A stretch of DNA of 18,166 nucleotides, from the NCBI RefSeq assembly GCF_938017775.1, contig NZ_CALIIU010000003.1:1-18166 (forward strand). Direction: 5' to 3'. This DNA comes from an uncultured Campylobacter sp. (GTDB lineage: Bacteria > Campylobacterota > Campylobacteria > Campylobacterales > Campylobacteraceae). Shown here in pieces: positions 1-6,125 of the stretch (the first letter of the stretch is position 1; the number at the start of each line of letters is the position of its first letter). Below the pieces are notes generated by a model. That model did not search any database and was not told where the DNA came from. It saw only the letters and a list, made by a program, of their open reading frames with translations. The translations under genes and the position numbers were made by a program.

Positions 1-669
1 GACATTACTTCAGAGATAACGTACAAAAACGGTAAAAAAGATGGGGCATTTAAGTGGTATAGCGTTTTTTTGAAAGATAAAAGTTTTGTTAAAACAATAA
101 CTGAGGGAAATTTTAAAGACAATAAACTTGTAGGTTCTGTTAAAACACATAATGAAAATGGAACACTCAGCGAGGAAGATATATATGACGATAAAGGAAC
201 GCTTTTAAAAACTATATCTTGGTATGATAACGGACAGAAAAAAAGCGAAGAAAATCACGGCGGTAGTAGAGAATTTTATTATGAAAATGGTCAAATACGT
301 TTTCAAGATGATGGTGCAGGGAATACTAAATCTTGGTATGAAAACGGCGAACAAGAAAAAGAATACAATAGTGATGGAACTATGCGTAGCTGGTATGAAA
401 GCGGCCAACAAAAAAGCGAGCTAGATAGCAATAAGATATTACGTTATTGGTATGAAAATGGTTATATACGAAGAGTATCGAAAACAAATAACGATGGCAA
501 AGAAGAATTTATGGAATGCAATGAGAACGGAATTTTGACTAGCATAAAGCTATTAAGTGATGACAAAACGGAGTATATTAGCCTATATAATAGACGAGAT
601 ATTCAGGAACTTATAAAAGAGGCTGGAATTAATGAAAATGATTTATGCAAAACGGGTTTTCTCAAATAA
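1..669 (+). CDS. YwqK/MORN-like repeat protein, 5'-truncated by window edge
   Basis: The reading frame is open from base 1 and ends at TAA 667-669, giving 222 visible residues. The upstream residues already show the repeat pattern (YKNGKKDGAFKWY), so the TTG at 70 is not the real start and the gene begins outside the window. The core is a regular 19-residue repeat of the form [WY]Y[ED][NS]G[QEY]. Its codons start at bases 220, 277, 334, 391 and 448, an exact 57-nt period. Such repeats are typical of proteins annotated as 'toxin-antitoxin system YwqK family antitoxin', whose antitoxin role is often unproven, and of MORN-variant beta-hairpin proteins. The repeats stop near residue 160 and the C-terminal 60 residues do not repeat. 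No signal peptide can be judged because the N-terminus is missing. It is more AT-rich than the neighbouring minus-strand genes. Function unknown; repeat class fairly sure. Confidence 0.8.
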   Translation, partial: DITSEITYKNGKKDGAFKWYSVFLKDKSFVKTITEGNFKDNKLVGSVKTHNENGTLSEEDIYDDKGTLLKTISWYDNGQKKSEENHGGSREFYYENGQIRFQDDGAGNTKSWYENGEQEKEYNSDGTMRSWYESGQQKSELDSNKILRYWYENGYIRRVSKTNNDGKEEFMECNENGILTSIKLLSDDKTEYISLYNRRDIQELIKEAGINENDLCKTGFLK

Positions 670-689
670 GTTGACAAAAATTCCTTATC

Positions 690-720
690 GGCAGTAGAAC
701 TTGTGCAAAGTCCTACTGCC
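690..720. terminator. Hairpin between convergent genes, candidate bidirectional terminator
   Basis: GGCAGTAG at 690-697 pairs perfectly with CTACTGCC at 713-720. After one mismatch the inner ACTT/AAGT continues the stem, leaving a five-base loop. It lies between the convergent ends of the YwqK-repeat gene (669) and the small membrane-protein gene (729). On the minus strand a run of five T follows about nine bases after the stem, which suits termination of the long metal-ATPase gene cluster. On the plus strand no T run follows. Position and stem are seen directly; termination is inferred. Confidence 0.55.
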
Positions 721-728
721 CAACACAC

Positions 729-1118
729 CTAAGCGCTTTTGCGTATACGACGGCGTCTTTTTGGTGCAGTCTTGGCCGCGCTAGTCGCTGTAGAGTTTGT
801 CGATACGCTTCCGCCGCTCGCCGCACTTGAAGCATCTATCGCATCATCTTCGGTGAAATTTAAATCAAAATCCTCGTTTCTTAAGGCTAGCGCTTTGGCC
901 TTTCTGTTTTTCAAAAACTCGCTATACGGCGAGCCGTAAAGGCTAGCGTGCCAGATCGCGCTAGCAAGCATCACTAGCCCCGAAATTTTATGCAGCTGCG
1001 ACATGCGCGAGTTCATATTCAGTGCGGTTAGAGCCGTGATGCCCATACTCACTCCAAGCGCCGTTTTAGCCACTTTACGCTGAAAATTTAGATCCAAAAT
1101 TTTATCTTCAATGCTCAA
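729..1118 (-). CDS. Small two-helix membrane protein, last gene of the metal-ATPase cluster
   Basis: 129 residues. The start is a TTG at 1116-1118, supported by a strong AAGGGG six bases upstream, and the gene overlaps the end of the ATPase gene by 11 bases, so translation is probably coupled. Two hydrophobic helices are visible (about residues 17-34 and 41-60). The second contains His43 and His57 spaced 14 apart, a pattern that can bind haem in small helical membrane proteins such as the DUF4405 type, but this is only suggestive. The tail from about residue 92 is low-complexity Ala/Ser/Thr and ends in a strongly basic KRRRRIRK stretch. I do not recognise a named family with confidence. The position suggests an accessory membrane component of the putative ferrosome-like locus. 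A hairpin terminator follows directly. Confidence 0.75.
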   Translation of the reverse strand: MSIEDKILDLNFQRKVAKTALGVSMGITALTALNMNSRMSQLHKISGLVMLASAIWHASLYGSPYSEFLKNRKAKALALRNEDFDLNFTEDDAIDASSAASGGSVSTNSTATSAAKTAPKRRRRIRKSA

Positions 1119-3189
1119 ATTTTACCCCTTTAATGGAATTTAGTAGAAGGCCTATCGTCGTGCCGTTATGCAGCAGCGCCGTAGCTACGGGGCTTAGCGC
1201 GCCAAAGGTCGCCAAAAATAAAATGATCGAATTTATCCCCACGGTGGCGTTGAAATTTCGATTTACGAGCCGCAGCGTGTCATTAGCCAGCGCCTTTACC
1301 TGCGCGACGCCCTCGATATCGTTTTTCAAAAGCCCGATCTGCGCGGAAGCCTTGGCGATCTCTGCACCGTTTAGCATGCTGATGCCGATGTCCGCCTTCA
1401 TCAGGCTCGGCGCGTCGTTTATGCCGTCGCCCACGAAGACTACCTTCCGCCCCTCGGCTTTTAACTGCTCTAAAATTTCGGTCTTTTGCGTCGGCAGCAG
1501 CTCACCGTAATAGCGATCTACGCCGAGCTTTTTGGCTACGGCGCGGGCTTTTGATTTCATGTCGCCGCTTAGCATGACGATCTGCTCTGCACCCAGCTCG
1601 CGGAGCCTAGCGATGACGGCGCGAGCGTTTGCGCGCACCTCGTCCCTAAGTCCGATGACGCCTAAAAGCCTGCCGTCAAATGCAATGTAAAGCAGCGCGA
1701 GCCCCTTTTGCATCGCAAGATCGATGGTCTGCTCATGCGCTGCAAACGAGATCATCTCGTCGTCCTCTAGGAAGTGGCGCGAGCCTATGATAAGCCTTTT
1801 GCCCTCGATGCTGGTCTTAACGCCGTGAGCAACGACGAATTCCACCTCGTCATGGTGTTTGTGGATAAAGCCGTGCTTTTTGGCCGCATCCACGATCGCC
1901 TCGGCTACGGGATGAAAGTAATGCTCCTCGGCGCTCGCGGTTAAATTTAAAATATCGTTTTTGCTAAAGCGCTCGTCAAACGATATGATCTCGGCGACCT
2001 CTAGGTTGCCGTACGTAAGTGTGCCCGTCTTATCGAATACGAAGGTGTCGGCGCTCGCAAGCGACTCAAGAGCCTTGGCGCCTTTGATCAAAATCCCGTT
2101 CTTGCCTGCCTTTGAGATGCTCGACTTAAAAGCAACCGGCGTAGGCAGCTTAAGCGCGCACGAGTAATCAGCCTGCAGCACCGAAGCCACGCTCATAAAA
2201 TTTCGATTTATCAGATAGGACACTCCCGCAAGCCCGAAGGTTACCGGCACGAGCTTATCGGCTAAGTGAGTCGTATGCATGCCGATGCTGGAGCGCTCGT
2301 TAAGAGATGTCGTGATGTAGTGCTTGATACGCTGCGTGGAGGTGTTTTCGCCGACGTTTTCCGCCCAGATACGGATCCTGCCCTCCTCCACGATCGTGCC
2401 GCTTAGCACGCTATCGCCGCGAGATTTTTTAACCGCGACCGACTCGCCAGTCATATTTGCTTGATTTATCATCGCTTCGCCGCTTACGACGTGCCCGTCC
2501 ACGGCTATGACGTCGCCTGCGCCCACGACCACGATGTCGCCCACCTTTAGCTTGGAAGTTGCGATTTTGACTTCGGTCTTTTTGCCGTTTTGATCTATCT
2601 CTACCCAAGCCTCGGCGATGTCAGGGCGGGCGAGCTCGCGGATTAGATCGTCGCTTTTATAAACGGTGCTTTCCTCCATATATTCGCCAAGAGCAAGCAT
2701 TGTGTTGGTGCTGTTTGCTGCAAATACATCGCCGCGCGCGAGCGAAATCCCAACAGCGGCAGCCTCCAAGCCCTTTGAAGTAAGCCCGTGAAGAAAGCTT
2801 TCTTTGATGCCCTCTTTTAAGATAGGCATGCACGCTACGATGCTAAATGCGCGCGCTAAAGGCGAAGTGCGAAAGATTAAATTTCCCCCCAACGCAAGAA
2901 GCGCTAAAATAAATTCGTTTTTGCTCGGTAAATTTTTATGGCTAGCGGGGATAATTGATTTTAGCTCGCTTAAATTCAAAACTTCAAGTTGCCTTAGAAT
3001 TCCCGCCTTATCTACACCCGCGTCAAGCTTAAGGATCAAAGAGCCAATTTTAGCGTTAAATCTAGCTTCCGTTACGCCTTCAAGCCTCGCAGCGACTCTT
3101 TGCAGTGCGCTCGTATCGAGCCCTTTAAAGCCCGCGACCTTTATGCGCAGCCTAGATTTAGTCTCATGTAAAATTTTAAAATTTTGCAT
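1108..3189 (-). CDS. P1B-type heavy-metal-transporting ATPase, FezB/P1B-6-like
   Basis: 693 residues, normal for a P1B ATPase. Residues 1-75 form an HMA2-like domain without CxxC; the basic strand SRLRIKV and FNAKIGSL are its landmarks. The actuator motif TGES is at 247-250, the phosphorylation motif DKTGT at 386-390 (Asp386), the nucleotide-domain His-Pro dipeptide at 426-427, and the hinge GDGINDAP at 587-594. The enzyme therefore looks catalytically intact. The metal-site helix reads SCALKLPTP (343-351, Cys344) instead of CPCALALATP, so copper or zinc export by the standard CPC site is unlikely. This variant agrees with what I recall of P1B-6 ATPases, which include FezB of ferrosomes, presumed to pump iron into an organelle. 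The gene starts three bases after the upstream gene ends, in a tight seven-gene array. ATPase class certain; P1B-6/FezB assignment probable; iron as substrate is inferred. Confidence 0.9.
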   Translation of the reverse strand: MQNFKILHETKSRLRIKVAGFKGLDTSALQRVAARLEGVTEARFNAKIGSLILKLDAGVDKAGILRQLEVLNLSELKSIIPASHKNLPSKNEFILALLALGGNLIFRTSPLARAFSIVACMPILKEGIKESFLHGLTSKGLEAAAVGISLARGDVFAANSTNTMLALGEYMEESTVYKSDDLIRELARPDIAEAWVEIDQNGKKTEVKIATSKLKVGDIVVVGAGDVIAVDGHVVSGEAMINQANMTGESVAVKKSRGDSVLSGTIVEEGRIRIWAENVGENTSTQRIKHYITTSLNERSSIGMHTTHLADKLVPVTFGLAGVSYLINRNFMSVASVLQADYSCALKLPTPVAFKSSISKAGKNGILIKGAKALESLASADTFVFDKTGTLTYGNLEVAEIISFDERFSKNDILNLTASAEEHYFHPVAEAIVDAAKKHGFIHKHHDEVEFVVAHGVKTSIEGKRLIIGSRHFLEDDEMISFAAHEQTIDLAMQKGLALLYIAFDGRLLGVIGLRDEVRANARAVIARLRELGAEQIVMLSGDMKSKARAVAKKLGVDRYYGELLPTQKTEILEQLKAEGRKVVFVGDGINDAPSLMKADIGISMLNGAEIAKASAQIGLLKNDIEGVAQVKALANDTLRLVNRNFNATVGINSIILFLATFGALSPVATALLHNGTTIGLLLNSIKGVKFEH

Positions 3190-3192
3190 CGA

Positions 3193-3687
3193 CTACTCTT
3201 GCATCTCTGCCTTGGCGTCTTCGAATCGCTCCTTCATCTCTTCAACGCCCATCTGAAACATCTCGGTACCCTTTGCGATGAGCTTAAAAAGCTTTTTTTG
3301 CGCGTTTTCGTCGGTTAGAAAATAGGTCGCTGCGGCCCCTAGAACGATACCCGTGATAAATGAGTTGCTACCAAATAAACCGTTCGCGTTTTGCCTACCA
3401 CCCAAGGAATTAAAAATTCCACCGAAAGCGGAATTCTGCGAGCTTTGAGTAGAATTTACGTCGCTTGAGCTTTGAGCAGTAGAATCTTTACTATCCGAAT
3501 TATTGCTGGAAGCAGAGCTATTAAAAGGCGTAGAATTTACCCGCTCGTTTATCCATTTAGCCCAACCGCCGAGCTTTTCGTCACCGGCAAAGCTACCCGC
3601 AGAGCCGCTAGCATATTTGTTGTCACCAAAATCGTAATCGTCTAGAATTTCTTTCAAATCTTTTTTTGTGATATACGGATTACTCAT
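3193..3687 (-). CDS. YtxH-like single-pass protein with Ser/Asn-rich linker
   Basis: 164 residues. A polar N-terminal part (1-50) is followed by a low-complexity Ser/Asn/Gln linker (about 52-100). One transmembrane helix (about 107-124) follows, then a charged amphipathic helix (about 126-163) rich in Lys, Glu and Met. The block GIVLGAAATYFLTDENAQKKL resembles the glycine-rich helix plus 'AP..GKK.R' pattern of YtxH-like small membrane proteins. The gene overlaps the upstream gene by eight bases and ends three bases before the ATPase start codon, so it is almost certainly co-transcribed with the ATPase. The ATG start is supported by the continuous upstream overlap. It may shape or scaffold a membrane compartment, but that is inference from context; no enzyme motif is visible. 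Confidence 0.8.
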   Translation of the reverse strand: MSNPYITKKDLKEILDDYDFGDNKYASGSAGSFAGDEKLGGWAKWINERVNSTPFNSSASSNNSDSKDSTAQSSSDVNSTQSSQNSAFGGIFNSLGGRQNANGLFGSNSFITGIVLGAAATYFLTDENAQKKLFKLIAKGTEMFQMGVEEMKERFEDAKAEMQE

Positions 3688-3982
3688 TGCCTACCTTAAG
3701 AATAAAATTTCTACCCGCAATGAGCGCGCCTACGCATACTGCGACGCCTGCCGCTGCGCGTAGATACTCGCCTTGTACGAGCTTATTTGCGCTGTAAATC
3801 GCGCCGCCGCCGATGATACCGCCGCTTAGCGCAATATCCAGCGCATCTCGAATCGCTTTAGATTTGCTTTTGCCTTCTTTTGCTTTAACGAGCTCTACGG
3901 CGCAACCGCCGATCGCCCCTGCTATAGCGCCGCTTAAAACGTGATCCAGCGGAGAACGCTGTGTCGTAAGTGATCTATTCAT
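3680..3982 (-). CDS. Glycine/alanine-rich small integral membrane protein
   Basis: 100 residues with several Gly/Ala-rich hydrophobic stretches: about 15-30 (SGAIAGAIGGCAVEL), 50-65 (ALSGGIIGGGAIYSA) and 74-92 (AAAGVAVCVGALIAG). They are separated by a short Lys/Ser-rich loop (KEGKSKSKAIRD). GxxxG-type packing motifs are frequent, as in tightly packed helices that oligomerise in membranes, including organelle membrane proteins. The start ATG at 3980-3982 has AGAGG close upstream. It lies eight bases after the stop of the upstream gene and overlaps the downstream gene by eight bases. I do not recognise the family; DUF5132-like proteins found near similar ATPases are one possibility. Probably a structural membrane component of the cluster. 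Confidence 0.75.
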   Translation of the reverse strand: MNRSLTTQRSPLDHVLSGAIAGAIGGCAVELVKAKEGKSKSKAIRDALDIALSGGIIGGGAIYSANKLVQGEYLRAAAGVAVCVGALIAGRNFILKVGNE

Positions 3983-3990
3983 TTAGGCCT

Positions 3991-4482
3991 CTATTTTTCT
4001 GATTTATCGTCTGCGGACGTAAATTTAGCCGAAGGATTATCGTCCATTTTTACGATCTGCGGGATATTAAGCGGAGTAGTAGATGCTGCGGATGTCTCAC
4101 CTACCGGAGTTGCGCCAGTCTTAGCGCTCGCGGTGGATTTTTTAGTTCTTTTAAATCCAGGTTTTGGTCCCGGCTTTTTTCTGGTTTTTTTTGCAGTGCT
4201 AGTTTCAGTGCTAGTACTACTTGTCGCAGCTTTTTTGCTACCAGACTTTCTTTTATTTTTTACCGCCTCGGCGACATCGTCTAAGCCCTCTTTGGCTTCC
4301 GCAAAAATTTCTTTTGATTTTTTGCTTAATTTTTCTGCTCCGCCTTTGACGCTATTTTTTAGCTCCTCGACGCTTTTACTGCTAACGATTTTATTCGCAC
4401 CTTCTTTGATTTTATCTCGATTGTTATAAGCGTAAACCGCCGCGCAACCAAGCGCAAAACCTGCTAGAAATGGGATCGGCAT
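3991..4482 (-). CDS. YtxH-like membrane-anchored protein with Lys-rich, histone H1-like tail
   Basis: 163 residues. A short N-terminal membrane helix (about 4-19, FLAGFALGCAAVYAY) is followed by a charged helical segment (22-77), a YtxH-like layout. Next comes a long Lys/Ser/Thr/Ala-rich tail (78-135) with KKTRKKPGPKPGFKR at 98-112. That core resembles an AT-hook or histone H1-type basic repeat, unusual for a membrane-anchored protein. The ATG at 4480-4482 has a good ribosome binding site (AAGGAGA, five bases away). It follows a 95-bp gap from the upstream gene, with a possible internal promoter and a dyad, so it may start its own transcript. The tail could interact with polyanions such as DNA, phosphate or polyphosphate; that is speculation. 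Role in the cluster unknown. Confidence 0.8.
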   Translation of the reverse strand: MPIPFLAGFALGCAAVYAYNNRDKIKEGANKIVSSKSVEELKNSVKGGAEKLSKKSKEIFAEAKEGLDDVAEAVKNKRKSGSKKAATSSTSTETSTAKKTRKKPGPKPGFKRTKKSTASAKTGATPVGETSAASTTPLNIPQIVKMDDNPSAKFTSADDKSEK

Positions 4483-4502
4483 TTCATTCTCCTTGTGTTA
4501 AG

Positions 4503-4547
4503 ATTATAAAGTCATTTTATCAACTTTACATAGATTTTGATATTATA
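4503..4547 (-). promoter_or_regulatory. Candidate promoter and operator for the four downstream cluster genes
   Basis: On the minus strand two perfect TATAAT hexamers occur at 4542-4547 and 4503-4508. Between and overlapping them lies an inverted repeat, TAAAGT-N10-ACTTTA (plus-strand 4507-4528). If transcription starts from the upstream hexamer, the repeat would fall just after the start point, a usual place for a repressor. Campylobacter sigma-70 promoters are dominated by the -10 element, so two perfect matches in a 95-bp gap are notable, though AT-rich DNA produces them by chance. No promoter activity is proven. Confidence 0.4.
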
Positions 4548-4577
4548 GCGACTTTTTTAGATTTTTGCAATCCTAAT

Positions 4578-5189
4578 TTAATTTTTCTGCAAAATTCCTT
4601 TAATTAAATTAGAAAATGCGCTATTTAAAATATTTTGCAAATCGTATTTTTGAAATATCCGCTCTAATCCCTGCGGATTTTTTAAAATTTCATTTAATAA
4701 ATCAGTGAAATTCAAAGAATTTAAATCAGCCTCGTATTTAGAATTTAATTCCTTTAGAATCGGCAAAATTTCATTATACGAAACCGCCTGCGCCTTATAC
4801 AGCAGCTCTTTAAATTGCGCGTTCTTGCACAAATTAATTAGATCGTCATAAAACATCATAGAGCTTTTTTCTATCAAAAGCGCGGAAGCCAAAAACTCAT
4901 TCATACCTTTTGTAGCCAGTGCCTCACTGCTATTTTCAGGAGGCGTGGCGCCAAGCCCGCAAGAATTTGCAAAATCTAACACCCGCTCAAGTAATCCAGC
5001 TCGTAAAGATAGAATTTCTCCTAGCTTTTTATCTTGAAATTTAACTGCGCCCAGCGAATAAAACTGCAAAATTTGTGCCTCTTTTTCGAGCAAAAGAGCG
5101 ATATCTACAATTTTCGCCTCATTTAAATTCCGAGATTTATTAGAAAATTTGCGCGATTTTTTAGTACTACGCAATACTTCTTCGTTCAA
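4578..5189 (-). CDS. Degenerate ferritin-like four-helix protein in the ATPase cluster
   Basis: 203 residues from a TTG start (5187-5189) with AGAGG seven bases upstream, overlapping the preceding gene's stop by four bases (TTGA overlap), so coupled translation is likely. Four predicted helices (about 26-48, 53-75, 98-120, 124-150) with spacing typical of ferritin-like or DUF2202/rubrerythrin-type domains, including LLLEKEAQILQFY and LLIEKSSMMFYDDL in helices 1 and 3. Glu35/37 and Glu107 could be the single Glu ligands, but the paired ExxH motifs of helices 2 and 4 are not present. A normal di-iron ferroxidase site is therefore not visible. A further C-terminal helical region (160-200) is extra. 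In this context it might bind iron or act as a scaffold. The fold assignment rests on pattern recognition only and could be wrong. Confidence 0.7.
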   Translation of the reverse strand: MNEEVLRSTKKSRKFSNKSRNLNEAKIVDIALLLEKEAQILQFYSLGAVKFQDKKLGEILSLRAGLLERVLDFANSCGLGATPPENSSEALATKGMNEFLASALLIEKSSMMFYDDLINLCKNAQFKELLYKAQAVSYNEILPILKELNSKYEADLNSLNFTDLLNEILKNPQGLERIFQKYDLQNILNSAFSNLIKGILQKN

Positions 5190-5503
5190 GAAATCGCCTC
5201 TATATTGGAATTTACAAGCGCTACTAGCTCAGGCGAACTGATGCCGCTTAAAAACTGCTCCCAAAGGTGCATCGGAAAAACGCTTTCATCATAATGAATC
5301 GTCAGCGAGCCGATTAGAGAGTTAAATTTATACTCTTTTATCCCGCGAATTGCAGCTATTTTAGCCTTTAGGCTCTCTTCGCTCACACTATCTCGCAACT
5401 CCCTAATTTTGGGACTTACGCGGATACGGATACGACCTTTGCTGTGGCTGATTTTGCTAAAATACTTATGAAATTCCAAAATATCGTTGTGATTTATTTT
5501 CAT
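5186..5503 (-). CDS. HMA2-like small protein, first gene of the metal-ATPase cluster
   Basis: 105 residues using the ATG at 5501-5503, preferred because AAGGA lies just upstream. A TTG at 5525-5527 would add eight residues but has poorer support. The body is a ferredoxin-like HMA2-type domain without the CxxC metal site. Its strand KGRIRIRVS and the block KFNSLIGSL match the ATPase N-terminus (SRLRIKV, RFNAKIGSL) at the same spacing, so the two domains are clearly related. The conserved Arg/Lys residues replace the usual cysteines. In ferrosome loci I recall a small partner of FezB (FezC-type) sharing the ATPase N-terminal domain, which this resembles. The gene overlaps the ferritin-like gene by four bases. 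A dyad centred on a possible -10 lies just upstream, and the mogA stop is 65 bases away. Likely cytoplasmic or membrane-associated partner of the ATPase. Confidence 0.8.
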   Translation of the reverse strand: MKINHNDILEFHKYFSKISHSKGRIRIRVSPKIRELRDSVSEESLKAKIAAIRGIKEYKFNSLIGSLTIHYDESVFPMHLWEQFLSGISSPELVALVNSNIEAIS

Positions 5504-5525
5504 ATTTTTCCTTAAATTTGCGCCC

Positions 5526-5546
5526 AAATAATATCATAAATCATTT
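5526..5546 (-). promoter_or_regulatory. Candidate -10 inside a 21-bp dyad upstream of the cluster (possible Fur-type operator)
   Basis: Read on the minus strand, AAATGAT and ATTATTT (six of seven positions complementary) flank seven bases, forming a 21-bp imperfect inverted repeat. The hexamer TATGAT, a fair Campylobacter -10 element, lies at its centre (5533-5538), about 30 bases before the ATG at 5503. Length and AT-rich character are compatible with a Fur operator, and a repressor bound here would block the promoter. The dyad is seen; the regulator is inferred and chance is possible in such AT-rich DNA. Confidence 0.35.
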
Positions 5547-5568
5547 AATTCCTGCTAAATTTTGCGAA

Positions 5569-6096
5569 TTATTTGCGTTTAGGGCGAAATATTTTTATCT
5601 TATTTTCATCCGCTGTTATGTAATTCCCTCCCATTAGATCAATACAATACGGCACGGCAGGAAATACCGGCAGAAGGCACTCTTTAATCGCTTTTGGATT
5701 GCCCGGCAAATTTATAATCAGAGATTTTTTGCGGATCGCTGCTATCTGGCGAGATAAAATTGCCGTAGGCACGATCTTTTGGCTCTCTGCGCGCATTAGT
5801 TCGCCAAAGCCTGGCATTAATTTCTCACTTACCGCCTCGGTCGCTTCAGGCGTTACATCGCGTGGAGCAGGACCCGTACCGCCCGTAGTTAGCACCAAAT
5901 CACAATCTGCTTCGTCGCAAAGATAAATCAGCTTATCTTTGATCAGCTCCAGCTCATCTGGAACTATTTCATAAAAATACTGCTTCTCGCAAGTTAGCCA
6001 ATCATCCATAACGGCAATTATTTCTTTGCCTCCCAAATCTTCGTAAACGCCACCGCTAGCGCGATCACTTATTGTTAAAACACCTATTTTTACCAT
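5569..6096 (-). CDS. mogA: Molybdopterin adenylyltransferase MogA
   Basis: 175 residues, the normal size of single-domain MogA. The protein adenylates molybdopterin to make the substrate for molybdate insertion, supplying molybdenum or tungsten cofactor to enzymes such as nitrate reductase and formate dehydrogenase. Family motifs are complete: GVLTISDRAS (5-14), TGGTGPAPRDVTPEA (71-85), MPGF (94-97) and LPGNPKA (130-136). The ATG at 6094-6096 has a very strong AAAGGAGAGG upstream. The gene lies 29 bases after the FtsH-like gene on the same strand, so it is probably the last gene of the aroB operon, followed by the metal-ATPase cluster. MoaB is a close relative that is hard to exclude by motifs alone; the size and the Campylobacter context favour MogA. 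Confidence 0.9.
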   Translation of the reverse strand: MVKIGVLTISDRASGGVYEDLGGKEIIAVMDDWLTCEKQYFYEIVPDELELIKDKLIYLCDEADCDLVLTTGGTGPAPRDVTPEATEAVSEKLMPGFGELMRAESQKIVPTAILSRQIAAIRKKSLIINLPGNPKAIKECLLPVFPAVPYCIDLMGGNYITADENKIKIFRPKRK

Positions 6097-6125
6097 TTTC
6101 CTCTCCTTTATTGGAATTTTAAAAT

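Noticed and set aside
220..465. Regular repeats, considered as a CRISPR array
   Set aside because: The repeats are in frame, encode a degenerate 19-residue motif and have no unique spacers.
671..700. TTGACA followed by TAGAAC, resembling a sigma-70 promoter
   Set aside because: Spacing is 18 bases, the -10 is poor, Campylobacter promoters do not rely on -35, and the site lies inside a convergent intergenic hairpin with no gene to drive.
2804..3256. 150-residue plus-strand open frame across the ATPase N-terminus
   Set aside because: It is antisense to the ATPase and the YtxH-like gene, both with clear coding evidence, and resembles no protein.
5504..5527. Upstream TTG start for the first HMA2-like gene
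   Set aside because: The ATG at 5501-5503 has AAGGA directly upstream and the extra eight residues are not part of the domain.
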